Numbered from the stretch's first letter, positions 41,202 through 52,490 are shown. The stretch is 64,000 nucleotides of DNA from Batkoa obscura (GCA_030770535.1 JASVEC010000002.1:1488001-1552000); one strand, 5' to 3'. Notes: a model not told the origin generated them from the letters alone. A program made the numbers and translations.

Positions 41202-42875
41202 ATGAATTTAACTGGTTTAAAATTAATATCATTATACTTACTCATAACTGAAGCCAGCTCTTCACCATTGAGTTTATATCGTCGCCATGGAAATGAAAAT
41301 CATTCTACTATGTCGAATATGAATAATAATAATCCAATGGAATCAAATAGTGATGCTGGACATTCAATGATGTCTAATATGGCTACTAATCAACCATGTG
41401 ATCATTCTAAATTACAACGTCGTCATGGAGAAGAAGGTCATTCATCAATGCCTGGTATGGAAGGTATGACTAATATGGAAGAGATGCCTACTATGAACAA
41501 TAATAGTCCAATGGGATCTCAATCTAATCAAGACCACTCTAATATGTCTGACATGAATACTAAACAGCCATGTGATCACTCTAAGTTACAACGTCGTCAT
41601 GGAGAAGAAGGTCACTCATCAATGCCTGGTATGGAAAGTATGACTAATATGGAAGAGATGCCTACTATGAACAATAATAGTCCAATGGGATCTCAATCTA
41701 ATCAAGACCACTCTAATATGTCTGACATGAATACTAAACAGCCATGTGATCACTCTAAGTTACAACGTCGTCATGGAGAAGAAGGTCACTCATCAATGCC
41801 TGGTATGGAAAGCATGACTAATATGGAAGAGATGCCTACTATGAACAATAATAGTCCAATGGGATCTCAATCTAATCAAGACCACTCTAATATGTCTGAC
41901 ATGAATACTAAACAGCCATGTGATCACTCTAAATTACAACGTCGTCATGGTGATGAAAATCATGTTAATATGCCAAATGAAGCGTTTATGCAAAATATGG
42001 ATACTATGGAAGATATGCCAGATATGCCAGGAATGGAAAATATGGCTAGTGATAGTGCCCCAATGGAAAGTACTATGATGTCTGGTGATGCTTCAATGGA
42101 AAATATGCCCAATATTCCAAGCATGAGTCAAAACACTGAAATGAATGGTAATATGATGTCTGGTGATGCTGCAATAAATAACATGGGAGATAACAGTGCC
42201 TCGATGCCTAACATGGCTGCTTTCAGTGCTCCAATCGAGTCCCAAACTACTGAAGATCATTCAACTATGGCAAATATGGGTATTAAAACCCCATGTAAAC
42301 ATTCTAAATTGCAACGCCGTCATGGAGATGAAGATCACTCTGCTATGCCAATGCCCAACAAAGCTGTTGCACAAGACCATTCTAATATGCCAATGCCCAA
42401 CAAAGCTGTTACACAAGATCATTCTAATATGCCAATGCCAAATAATGCTCCAATGGCAGCTGTTACTATGTCAGATAAAATTGAAGATTATCCAATTTAT
42501 ACCAATTCTAATGGGATTTATAAATGTAAAGCGGATTATGGGGTTGATAGTAGGAATAATAATCAAAATGACAATAATAATAAAAACAATAACAATAACC
42601 AAAACAAATACCCTACCAATCCTAATTATGAGGGCAGTAATCAAAATAACAATAAATACCCAGCAAACCCAACCTACAATAATATCGATGAATCTAAGCA
42701 ATCCCAAGATCAAAAAGCAGATACCCAAATTGGTCATGATACTGCTGCGGAAGGGAAAAAGGGAATTGATATGTCTAAAATGAAGATGCCAGCTGTTAAA
42801 ATTCCAATAGTCGGAGATCCATTATCTATGGTTGATCCTAGGTATTTATTAAAATGGGTTATACCTAAGATTTAA
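41202..42875 (+). CDS. Met/His-rich secreted repeat precursor with KLQRR sites (557 aa)
   Basis: A signal peptide (1-20) is followed by LYRRHGNENHSTMSNM. Then come units beginning PCDHSKLQRRHGEEGHSSM: three near-identical 58-residue copies (41394-41915), a fourth diverged and lengthened one, and a fifth starting PCKHSK at 42291. Each unit has about nine Met, four His and one Cys, in patterns such as MPGMESMTNMEEM and DHSNMSDM, like the Mets motifs of copper transporters. RR sites would allow Kex2-type release of each unit. After this come the family B motif YTNSNGIYKCKADY, an Asn-rich stretch, KK and a tail with KIPIVGDPLSMV. Single exon. A secreted copper-binding or peptide-precursor role is inference. 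Confidence 0.8.
   Translation: MNLTGLKLISLYLLITEASSSPLSLYRRHGNENHSTMSNMNNNNPMESNSDAGHSMMSNMATNQPCDHSKLQRRHGEEGHSSMPGMEGMTNMEEMPTMNNNSPMGSQSNQDHSNMSDMNTKQPCDHSKLQRRHGEEGHSSMPGMESMTNMEEMPTMNNNSPMGSQSNQDHSNMSDMNTKQPCDHSKLQRRHGEEGHSSMPGMESMTNMEEMPTMNNNSPMGSQSNQDHSNMSDMNTKQPCDHSKLQRRHGDENHVNMPNEAFMQNMDTMEDMPDMPGMENMASDSAPMESTMMSGDASMENMPNIPSMSQNTEMNGNMMSGDAAINNMGDNSASMPNMAAFSAPIESQTTEDHSTMANMGIKTPCKHSKLQRRHGDEDHSAMPMPNKAVAQDHSNMPMPNKAVTQDHSNMPMPNNAPMAAVTMSDKIEDYPIYTNSNGIYKCKADYGVDSRNNNQNDNNNKNNNNNQNKYPTNPNYEGSNQNNNKYPANPTYNNIDESKQSQDQKADTQIGHDTAAEGKKGIDMSKMKMPAVKIPIVGDPLSMVDPRYLLKWVIPKI
41394..41915 (+). repeat. Three 174-bp tandem repeats in the Met/His precursor gene
   Basis: Unit starts at 41394, 41568 and 41742, each encoding 58 residues from PCDHSK to MNTKQ. 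Copies 2 and 3 are almost identical at the DNA level, which indicates recent amplification or homogenisation. Confidence 0.9.
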
Positions 42876-43449
42876 AAAAAGGATTGATTATATTAAATTA
42901 ATAAATAAAGACTAATTCTAAATTTTTTTAAATATTTAAGTTTGTTTTCTGTGATATTTGGAAAGATTGAAGTTTGATAATAAGGAGTTAGCTATATAAC
43001 AATAATTTTATTAGATTGATATTATTAATTAAAACTGTAATTAGAATCTACTATTCCCTAATATCAAGTATTTGAATCTTTTATTGTTGCGTTGACTTGA
43101 CAACTTTGAAAATCCTCAACTTTGGATCCTATATTATTGAGATTATTTATCAAGTTTTTCTTAGTCTTTACTATGAAACTAATCCATCCTTGGGTATAAA
43201 CAACAATTAAGAAACGGTGGAAACTCTTACCTGAAAAGCTGAAACATAACTAATTACACATTAAATCCTACTAAAATAATATATTAGCATTTAAGCGTTA
43301 AACTCAGAAAGCTAACTTTTTCATTGAGTCTTGATCTAACTTGAATTCATGTCTTCCTCATTTTACTTCTTATCTTAAAAAGATCAAATCTTCAATATAA
43401 ACAAGCGATGCCAAAAAATACTTATCTTTGATACAATAACAATAAGCAC

Positions 43450-43530
43450 ATGAGGATATTATCTTTGGTTTATTGCTGTTAAGCGGAAAAACATTAATAA
43501 ATCCCTCAAATAAAAAATCATTCTTGTATA
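43450..43530 (+). mobile_element. MITE relic (copy 22)
   Basis: Only GTTAAGCGGAAAAACATTA and flanking text still resemble the family; both ends are degraded. Confidence 0.4.
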
Positions 43531-43719
43531 TTAAAATAACTAAATATAGAAATACTAGTACTAAGGAAATATATTAGTAATTGAATTAGAATCAATTTAA
43601 AAAAATTATTTGGCTAAGGTATTTATAGCTATTTTAAGTAGCTTTGTCTAATATAATATAACATATTAATATATTTACAATAGCTGAATAATAAACTTAA
43701 TATTTTTGTTCTTTATTGA

Positions 43720-43961
43720 ACTCAGTCCTGGGCTACTTGGCCGTGATGAAAGTCCTGGTGAGCTATTGCATTAGTTTAAGCTAATGCTTTGCTATCATCA
43801 ACGAGCTAAAGCACTTTATAGTTAAAACTGAGTGCCTCGTGCATATTGTTAATCCTCGATGATAATTGGGGCCTAGTAGGTCTATTTTTGTTGAGTTCTA
43901 ATTGTTAGCCCTAAAGGCCTTCATCTATTGAATAGAGGTGGATGTCTGATTGCGCTTTTTT
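43720..43961 (+). ncRNA. Candidate Pol III structured RNA, RNase MRP/P-like
   Basis: This is a GC-richer island of about 240 bp in AT-rich DNA that ends in TGCGCTTTTTT, a Pol III terminator. It contains GATGAAAGTCCTGG, resembling the CR-I (P4) element of RNase MRP/P RNA, and ACTGAGTGCCTCGTGCATA, resembling a conserved internal block of MRP RNA. Visible hairpins are GCATTAG...CTAATGC, GCACT...AGTGC and TCTATTGAATAGA. A clear P3 loop between the 5' end and CR-I was not found, so the assignment to MRP is tentative. Confidence 0.4.
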
Positions 43962-44363
43962 CTGATGTAAACAAGTAATAGTTCTAAAATCTTAAAATAT
44001 GATAACAAACTATACTTAAAAGCCGTTGTTACTATTATGTAAGATAGTAAATTAACTTTTTATTTAAACTATTAAGTTACTTAATATACATTAGTTCATT
44101 ACATGTTTACATTGTGTATTAATCAAGTAGTACATAATTTGATTTTAATAGCTGTTTTAAAAGGCTTTTATGTTAACTTATTTCAGTAGATTAAAATATA
44201 AATATATTGTAAAGCTTTATCATAATTTTAACTATGTTAATTATTGAAAGTGGGTAGTGTTGTATAAGAAGATTCTTTAAAAATAGTAGCACATTATTTT
44301 AATCAAAAATTAAGACAAATCAATTAAACATATAAAACTATTTATTAAACTATAAAGCTACTC

Positions 44364-45770
44364 CTATTTTAAAAGTTTGTTAATTCCTTCTTTCTCGGTA
44401 TTAATATAAACTTTATGCGATTGTTCAAAACCATTAAATTCCATATTAAAGCAAGTAGAATATGATCCCATATTTTCAAAATATAGCCAATCTTCTAATT
44501 TGAGTTCTGGTAATTTCAATCCTTTTTCAATATTAATTTTATCTTTAGCACCTAAAGCAGGACCCCACAAAGAGCATTCGACATCATTTTCTGTAGATTC
44601 AATCTTTGGATAGATTTCATCACCTCTTTTTAAGATCCTAGGCTTATATAAAATTTGAGGTATAAATGCACCTTCAGCAAAGGATTTAAATACACCATCG
44701 TTTAAATAATACATGATACTTTTAGATTTATAATCATCATTGGATTCACAAACACGTTTACCAATAACAGTTGTAGCTAAAGTGAAATAAGAAGCAGCAA
44801 AGAACCTACCAGGTTCAGCAATAAATGACACGTCTTCTTTTTGATAATATAAATCTAAAGCTTCAGTTACTGCTTTGGCGATTTCAATAAATTCCTTCTT
44901 GTTTTGATGTCCTGGGAAACCACCACCAATATCTAATACTTTGATATTAATATCTAATTTTTTGGCTTGATCAAATACTAATTTTGATCTTCTAATAGTT
45001 TCTACATAAGACTGTGGGTTTAAACAATCACTACCTACATGAAAACTAATACCAGTAACATTCAAGTTTAATTCTTTGGCTGTTTTTAATAAATCAACGC
45101 AAGATCCATTCACTTCAGCACCAAATTTTTCGCCAAAAGGTACTTTAGAGTTACAATCCATTGGTAATATACGTAAATATAATTCAGCATCGGGATAGTA
45201 TTTATGGGTCTTATGTAATTCTTCCAAGTTATCAAAGGTCATCTTTTTTACTGAATTTTGTCTAGCAAATCTGAGATGAGATACTTGTTTACATGGATTA
45301 GCATAGATGATATCCTCTGGTTTAACTCCATGTTGTAACATGGTGTTTATTTCTTTTTTACTAGCACAATCAAATCCAATCCCAATAGCTGCCATTAACT
45401 TCAACATACTACTATCTGGATTCGATTTCACTGCATAAAAAGGCTTGACCATAGGTAAATTTTCTGTCCATAACTTATACATACGATATGTTTCGCCTAA
45501 ATCTCCGACTAAGAAGGAATCTTCCATACCATTTTCGAGTTCTTTTTTAATCATGGTTAAAGCATCACATGTTGGTAGGTTATTGAAGTAAGATTTAAGA
45601 CTTGGTTTTTCACTCAATAAAGCGGAAAAGGTACGTTTAACAGATTCTTTTAAGCCAGGATCAGAAAATAAACTTGGGTCTAATAATTTTAAATTGCTTG
45701 TCTTTTTCTGCTTTGGAGAAGGAAAGAAGGTAGCTTGAGTTGGGCTAATTACTTGTAATGAATAATCCAT
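44364..45770 (-). CDS. Ornithine decarboxylase-like group IV PLP protein, altered active site (468 aa)
   Basis: Start at ATG 45770 (the open frame continues 10 codons upstream without an ATG). The fold is that of eukaryotic ODC: PLP Lys115 (PFYAVKSNP), FDCASKKEI, FHVGS, IGGGFPG, EPGRFF and the C-terminal FENMGSYS. Two substrate/catalytic sites differ. The usual WGPTCDGLD, with catalytic Cys and Asp, reads WGPALGAKD (402-410). The usual FNCILYDH, with the substrate Asp, reads FAEGAFIPQ. HVGSGC is HVGSDC. It may therefore be an enzyme with another substrate, or a catalytically dead ODC paralogue (antizyme-inhibitor-like). Single exon. Confidence 0.8.
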   Translation of the reverse strand: MDYSLQVISPTQATFFPSPKQKKTSNLKLLDPSLFSDPGLKESVKRTFSALLSEKPSLKSYFNNLPTCDALTMIKKELENGMEDSFLVGDLGETYRMYKLWTENLPMVKPFYAVKSNPDSSMLKLMAAIGIGFDCASKKEINTMLQHGVKPEDIIYANPCKQVSHLRFARQNSVKKMTFDNLEELHKTHKYYPDAELYLRILPMDCNSKVPFGEKFGAEVNGSCVDLLKTAKELNLNVTGISFHVGSDCLNPQSYVETIRRSKLVFDQAKKLDINIKVLDIGGGFPGHQNKKEFIEIAKAVTEALDLYYQKEDVSFIAEPGRFFAASYFTLATTVIGKRVCESNDDYKSKSIMYYLNDGVFKSFAEGAFIPQILYKPRILKRGDEIYPKIESTENDVECSLWGPALGAKDKINIEKGLKLPELKLEDWLYFENMGSYSTCFNMEFNGFEQSHKVYINTEKEGINKLLK

Positions 45771-48107
45771 ATTAGTTGGTTGTATAAAGATCTTTGTCAA
45801 AAAGATGATTGTTTATTAAGTAATATCTAATCAATAGATAGATGTTATTTTTATACTGAATTTAATGTTATTTGAAGATGTTTTTATACCATAATTTTAG
45901 TCCTTTATTAATCAACTAAAAATAGTTGACTTGCGGTTTAATAGTCAACTTTGAAATTCAGAGGTTTAATCTAAAGACAAATTTAAACATAATAAATTGT
46001 AATAATGAATTGAATTGTATTTCTGTTGATATTAATTAATTTCATCGATTGATTCTAGAATTGGAAGCCACTATCATTCATATTAATTATTGCTCATCAA
46101 AGTCAAACTTTTATTAATAACTTTATTAACGTTATATTATGTGAATGCATTAAATTTTAGTCAAAATCATTGTGCTGAAGTTATCAAATTAAGTAAATTG
46201 TATCGATTTTAAAAAGGTTTAATCATATCCCCGATTATTTGATGGTTGGAATCCTCTTTAAAAATAATTAGATATTTTTATCTTATTATATCATTTATAA
46301 AAACATGTTATTTTTTCTTATTATGTCATATATTTATTTATGTAAATTTATTCTTTATTCTAGACTGCATTAATTCATTTGTTTACTTAAATAACTATTT
46401 AATTACTCGATGGTTAAACCCTCTCTTTAAATTTTTATTATATTGTGTTTTCTAATTATAGCTCTGTTGTATAAAATACATTGCAGCAACCTCTATCTTC
46501 TGTACCCCGAATTCGGATCAACTATTTGCCTATTTGATTACCCATTATCTTCAATCTTTTTTCAAATTATCTTATTATTATTTCTATAGTCTATAATTAT
46601 TGATTTATCATATGAAGTACAATTCTATACCGCTCCTTTATAATCTAGATTTAATTAATCTATTGATTTACTTGACTGAATATCATTTTTGATCCTCTTT
46701 TCGATTCTACTGTTACTATTACCATTATTGTTTTAGTTTTATATCAATTCCTCACATGAAATACAATTTCATAACCATTTTTTTGATACATTAGATTCGA
46801 AAATATGGTTCATTATCTGGATTATCCGCTGACACTAATCCAGTATCCAAACTTTCACTTTCATTAATATCAGATCATTCGAAATACAGCCTCACTTTTT
46901 TTCTAAGGTATTAACAAAAGCCCAAATATCCAAAGAATTCAAAGCCTTTCATGTTGATGAAAATAAAACAATTAACTGAACAAAACAAGTAATAGACGGT
47001 TAATAATAAGTTAGTACAAACTGTCTATATTAATTAATCTTTTATTAAATACTATATCCTCCTCTGTTTTAGTTCTATACTCGCCTATCCTCCAACTATA
47101 TATAATATAAAACACACTATTTAATAGAGACTACATTAGTATATTTTTACTTTTATTCTTTCGATAGTCTTATCGAATCTTCTATCTAAAGATACTAAAG
47201 TCTCAAAATAAACAGCACGAAAGCACTAATAGTCTAATTAAGAACCGATTTAAGTGATATTTTAGAAATTCCCTAGCTTTAGTTTATGTAAGATGCCCCT
47301 AAATAAAATAGTAGTTGATGTAAATGTTGGGCATTGTACCTTAAAGAATGGATTAAAAGTGTTATAAAAGCAAAAGGATTTCATGAACACTAGTGTAAAC
47401 CACAGAAGAGATAGGGGAACAGCTTATTACATATAGTACGATTAATATTTACCAAACTGCATTGGCACCTCCATTTTACTTTACAACCTTATACATAAAT
47501 AGTATATATATTATAGATTTTAACGCTTTTTGATCTTAATTTTTAAGTTTAAAGACAATATTAGCAGTTTAATTGGAAAATGACAAGTTTCCGCAGAATC
47601 TCAAGTCATTTTTTATTTATTTGTCAAAAAATGGACAAAAATGTGAAACAAAAGACACCTCAAAACAAACTTTCTAACTGATTAGATTGGCTAAGCTTTT
47701 CTGTATATTCCTATAGTTAAATTTTTTTTATAGATATGTGTCTAAGATAATGCTTGTCAATTGAATTTTTTCATCATACTTTTATAAGCATGCACTGTTT
47801 TGGTAAAATGCCAAAAAAGTTATTAGTCATTGTAGCTTATAGTAAAATAATTTCACAAAGAATAACAATAGTATTAGTTTTATTAAATAATTTAAATTTA
47901 AATTGAAAATTGTGATTTAGCTATAATAACCTATAAACCATTCTAGTTTAATCCAATCTATTTTAAATAATAAATCTTCAAATCCATTAATAATATTGAG
48001 AATGAAATAAAATTATTCCCTGGCTAATTTAGAATTGAAATGAAATCATAAAAAAGGTCCTTGCTATTATATAAGTAAAAATTTATTGAAGTATAATAAT
48101 AAACCCG
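45771..48107. other. Long intergenic region
   Basis: About 2.3 kb without a supported gene, MITE or LTR. Open frames here are short and AT-driven. Confidence 0.55.
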
Positions 48108-48446
48108 TTACATTAACCCACCAACGATAGGGATATCTTCAAGACCTAAAGAAGACATAAGTCCACCCTTAGAACCCCCATCTGACCCTGAACCTCCATA
48201 CTCTTTACCATTCTTTTCATCAGCTTTTTGATTGTATTCATTGAGTACTTGAGCTGGATTTTTACCACCTATCATGGCCATCAGTTGTGGAATTAAAGCC
48301 GTAATACCTGGATTGTTACTACCACCGGGTAAATGTCCATGTTCTTGATGAGTTTCAATAAACGATTTACGACGTTCTAACTGGATGGTGGCTCCATTTG
48401 TTAAGGAAACAATAGTAGTGATAAAGATAAAGGAGGAAAATTTCAT
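48108..48446 (-). CDS. Small secreted precursor with IPIVGG tail (112 aa)
   Basis: The frame is open further upstream, but Met at 48446 starts a clean signal peptide (KFSSFIFITTIVSLTNGA). It is followed by IQLERRKSF, the same position and form of dibasic site as in family A. The middle is HGHLPGGSNNPG, then a Gln/Met helix-like stretch and GGSGSDGGSKGGLM. The C terminus is SSLGLEDIPIVGGLM, which contains the elements of the shared tail (SSLGL and IPIVG) in swapped order. A TATAAAAG lies at about 48538. Single exon; function unknown. Confidence 0.7.
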   Translation of the reverse strand: MKFSSFIFITTIVSLTNGATIQLERRKSFIETHQEHGHLPGGSNNPGITALIPQLMAMIGGKNPAQVLNEYNQKADEKNGKEYGGSGSDGGSKGGLMSSLGLEDIPIVGGLM

Positions 48447-49522
48447 TATTGATATAGATATAGATGTAAATGTAAATGTAGTTTTTTTTACCAGAAAAAA
48501 AATTGATTGTTTAAAGATATTGGGTCCTTTCAACGGCTTTTATACCTTTTTTAAGTTACTGGGGTTCCTTAAGAAATCTTTATTATTTGTAATAAGCAAT
48601 ATATCAGATTTCAATACGGCTGTATAGAAGGTGCTATTTTTAGCTTTTAGCCTTTATTTAATAAATATTTTTCCATTATTGTTTATAATCAATTGCTTTG
48701 AGACTTAAGCATAGTACTGATTATTTTAAAACCCCTATAATAATTATTTTAAAACCTTATAATAATCGTTGGTATTATTATTTAGTATTTTAATAGATTA
48801 AAAACTAAATAAGCCATAGTTTTACACTATAGTTATTGTATATTAGATCTACTGAGCTTATTTAAACTATAGTTATTAATTGCTAATAAGGCTTTTGTAT
48901 GTAAGTTATTCACTACGAATTTTAAAAAATTAAGATATAATAGATAGACCCGTATTTATAATAATAATACTACCATATTAAGTTTCATAAAATAAACTCG
49001 ATTTTTTTGAAATCTTAGATCCCTACGAGAAACTAAAACTTAAAAAAATACCATCTAATTTTTTTGACCCGCTATTTTCTTACACTTGATAATTTATCCA
49101 CTTGAAATTTTATTATTTATGCATCCATGTTGAGTAATAAATTTAAAAATAAATATAATTGTTTTATCTCTTTTCAGATTATATAACCTTTCATTTTAAC
49201 AATAATTTGTATGTCGGAACTCTATAGAGTATTAGAATCAAGGCTTAAAGTTAGTTGGGCAAATTATTTATCCGTAAAAATCTTTGCTAAACAATTCGGA
49301 GATGAGATGAAACGACTGTATTGAGCATTAAAAAAGCAATCAATCTTTTAAACTACAATAGATTATACTAGTCGTAATATAGTTGAATCTAACATATATA
49401 TAAGATAAAAAAATAAAATTCCATTTATTATTATACTTTAATTTTTAAATCCTGGTGATTTATACTTCCATATCTTATTCTATCGTTCTATTTTACTGCT
49501 TAATTATAAATATAATTTTAAT
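48447..49522. other. Intergenic region
   Basis: Begins with a short GATATA/GTAAAT microsatellite in the 5' leader of the 48108 gene; otherwise AT-rich. A 37-codon open frame at 49211-49324 is not supported as a gene. Confidence 0.5.
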
Positions 49523-51040
49523 ATGATACAACTAATTGGTTATTTCCTTGTATTGAGTACAGTAATACTAATTACTAAGGTAAATAAAAATGTATAAATA
49601 AATGAATGAAATTAACAAAAGTTCAAATAGATAACATACACTCTTTATTTCTCCCCATTAAGACACATCCCAGGTCCATTTTTAGGTAAACTAAGTGGAT
49701 TGTATATCAAATACTATATAACAATTGGTAAATATCATGAACACTTAAAGCGTTTACATGATATTTATGGTCCTGTTGTTCATTTTGCACCAAACCGTAT
49801 CATCTTTAATGAAAAGAATGCAGCTGACACCATTTACTCTTCGTATAAGTTTAAAAAATCTGTCTTTTATCAAGCATTTGATTATGGAGCAGCTAATATT
49901 TTCAGTACTGATGAACGTACCGTACATACCGAACGTAAAAAGATTATTGGTAAAATTATTAGCAATAAAAATATTCAACAACTGGAACCAGTTATGAAAC
50001 ACACTGGCTTTTTGCCTTTCAAAAATTTCATAAAGCAAAAGATCGATAATAAGCAGAATTTTGTCGATTTTTATGAATTAATTCATAAGGTTTTATTTAA
50101 TATTAATGGTCAACTTTTACTGAGTGAAGATTTAGGTTTATTAAATGAAAATAACGAATTGCCAATATTGAAATGGTTAAAAGAAGCCCAGGTTTATGGC
50201 ATAATGCAATATGAATATCCAATAATAAGATATTTCAATCATAATAAACAAAGTACTGGATATAATAGTTACACTCAATTCATTAACTTTTGTAAAGACA
50301 AAGTAAAGCTGAGAATGAAACAATTGACTTTAAATAAGAAGCCAAGTGACTACAATGATATCTTACAAGCTTTTTTGAATTCAGAAGTCATTAGCACTGA
50401 TCCAAATCTCATCAATACTTTAACTGCTGAAATAATTACTGGCTTTATTGCTGGTACAGATACCACCGCAAATACTTTAACTTGGGCACTAAAATGTATT
50501 TTAGAAGAAGACCAAGTTTATGAGAAAATACAAAAGGAAATCGAATCCAATTTTAGTCACATGAATGATGAAGATATCAGTTATTCACAAATCAAACAAG
50601 CATGTCCTTATTTAGAAGCTGTATTGTATGAAGCTATGCGCCTCTACCCTGTTGGAGCAGGCTTTTTACCAAGGGTAGTGCCTAAAGAAGGAGCAGTCTT
50701 AGGCTCCTATTTTATACCGAAAGATATGGAGGTAGGGATTGGTAGCTATGCTTATAATCGAAATGAAAAATTATGGCATGATGCTAATAAGTTTATACCT
50801 GAACGATTTTTAGGTCAAGATGCTAAAGATAAAAAATTGAACTATTTACCCTTTTTAAATGGCCCACGTTCTTGTATCGGTAGAGAATTCGCTTGGATGG
50901 CTATGTACCTTACTTTGGTTTACATGTTTAAGAATTTTAATTTTAAGTTGAGGCCAAAGTATGAAGAATTAGAACCTTATTTCTTTTTAGTCTTAAAACC
51001 AAAGCAGGGCAAATTTGACATTGAAATTGAAAATAAATAG
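49523..51040 (+). CDS. Cytochrome P450 monooxygenase (488 aa)
   Basis: Membrane-anchored haem-thiolate monooxygenase; substrate unknown. Exon 1 (49523-49579) gives the hydrophobic anchor IGYFLVLSTVILITK. A 51-nt intron ends at AAATAG (49630), and exon 2 opens with ITYTLYFSPLRHIPGPF, the Pro-rich hinge typical of fungal P450s, so this start and splice are well supported. Motifs: I-helix AGTDTTANTL (near 293), ExxR in EAMRLYP (near 353), FIPERF, and the haem loop FLNGPRSCIGREFAW with Cys434. The order and length are normal. The CYP family cannot be assigned by eye. Confidence 0.92.
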
Positions 51041-52172
51041 TTATTGTATGGTTGAAATTTATGATTTATTTTATTGACATTTTTAGAAAATATTTCAATA
51101 CTTGCTATTAAGTTTATTTACCAAACCTATCCCCTAAGGCATATAATCTTACTGGAAACTTGATTTAATGTTAAAAAAGTTTATATTACTAACGATAATT
51201 TTGATGTATAAGGTTTTGAGCTATTCCAATATGCAACAAAAGCCCTGATTTTTTAGAAAGACAGTTGCAAATATAATAAAACAGATATAAAGTCAATATA
51301 ACAATTTAGCCTTAATTATATAGCATATCTACAGTGCTTAAAAGGTTCGTTCTAAAAAGTTTACCCCTTCACTTTTTAGGACAAATTTTTTAAATATTGT
51401 ATACTTTAGTAAAGGCAAATGATAATGACGAAGGTTGCTACAGCTAAAATAAATGACGGCTATAACGAATTTTTTAATTTTATATATCTGCGATCTTTAT
51501 TATTATAAATTATGAGAATTTTGAAAAATATTAACTTTTTATATTAATCATTATCATTTGTCTACTAATTTTCAAGCATTTATTACAGGTAGATTTTATA
51601 GTTATGTTCATTGTTATTATTTTGAACTGATTTTTTTCTCAAATAAACATTACCGATATACATATTTGAAATTTTAGTTATGTAATGAATAAATGTTTTA
51701 ATTACGATAGGTATATTTTTATAGGAAAATACACTATCAACTTTAAAGTCGCCTGTGATGTTCTTGTTTATGTATTAAATGATTGCATGTAAATATAACA
51801 CCTTTATCTAGAAGTAGATATTTTGAAAGTTTTATTTTTCATTAATGTTCTTTGAGTTTTATTTTACTTAATTTTATAAAGAAATGGTTTATAATTGAGA
51901 ATCAGTTAATTTACTGGGTTATCAGTTTTGTTTATCTTTTTACTGTTTTTATGACAATTACACTGTTTCTCAAAAGTTCTGTTTCTCATACACATTTCAA
52001 TATTGTAAAATATTAGTAAGTAATTAATAAAATGTAAAAGGTTATAAAATTGTAAAGAAAGTAGATTTGAACGTTGTTTATTGTAAAAATATCGAAACTC
52101 CAAATTAGAATTCCAAATTATAAGGGTTATGAATATTAAGCATTATAAATAAAATTATCTAACCCTAATTAA
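51041..52172. other. Intergenic region
   Basis: About 1.1 kb AT-rich, nothing recognised. Confidence 0.5.
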
Positions 52173-52490
52173 TTATAATCCTAACCCTTGAATTCTAAAC
52201 CAAGAGCCAATATTTAATAGTGATAGCACATCACCAACAATGGGAATATTAAGGCCGCCACCGTCTCTTTTGACTAGAATCCTTTTTTCAATGCTCTCCT
52301 TTTCTAACTCTTGTTCATTATTTATGAACAAAGCGACAACAGCATCATTGTCAAAAGTGATTCCATCAACAGCTTCTTTGGGTACGTTATTAAAACCATC
52401 TTGTTTTAAATTACCTAATTCCACTAGAAAACAACTAACTATACTAAAAGTAATAGCCATTAAAAGTAGTCGATTTACATCAAATCTCAT
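52173..52490 (-). CDS. Small secreted precursor with KR-delimited IPIVGD peptide (105 aa)
   Basis: A signal peptide or N-terminal anchor (LLLMAITFSIVSCFLV) is followed by an acidic propeptide. Two Kex2-like sites, EKR and VKR, stand directly before the last 30 residues. These begin DGGGLNIPIVGDVLSLLNIG and continue SWFRIQGLGL. The tail matches the ends of the 12090 and 41202 proteins (PIVGD). The arrangement, acidic propeptide then KR then hydrophobic peptide, is that of a processed peptide precursor. TATAAATA lies at about 52548 on this strand. Single exon; function unknown. Confidence 0.7.
   Translation of the reverse strand: MRFDVNRLLLMAITFSIVSCFLVELGNLKQDGFNNVPKEAVDGITFDNDAVVALFINNEQELEKESIEKRILVKRDGGGLNIPIVGDVLSLLNIGSWFRIQGLGL

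Larger units (their letters stand above)
42876..44363. other. Intergenic region with a candidate ncRNA
   Basis: Contains a MITE relic (43450) and a GC-richer structured segment ending in a T6 run (43720-43961). No protein gene is supported. Confidence 0.55.

Noticed and set aside
41394-41915. 174-bp direct repeats considered as a CRISPR-like or satellite array
   Set aside because: The repeats are contiguous, in frame and coding with dibasic sites; there are no spacers.
45771-45800. Upstream TTG as start of the ODC-like protein
   Set aside because: ATG at 45770 is ten codons downstream and gives a normal N terminus.
46246-46455. Hydrophobic 69-codon frame
   Set aside because: Phe/Ile/Leu/Tyr-rich text from AT-rich DNA, no motif or signal context.
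49211-49324. 37-codon open frame (MSELYRVLESRLK...)
   Set aside because: The codon composition looks coding-like, but it is too short, has no family match and no visible splice partner.
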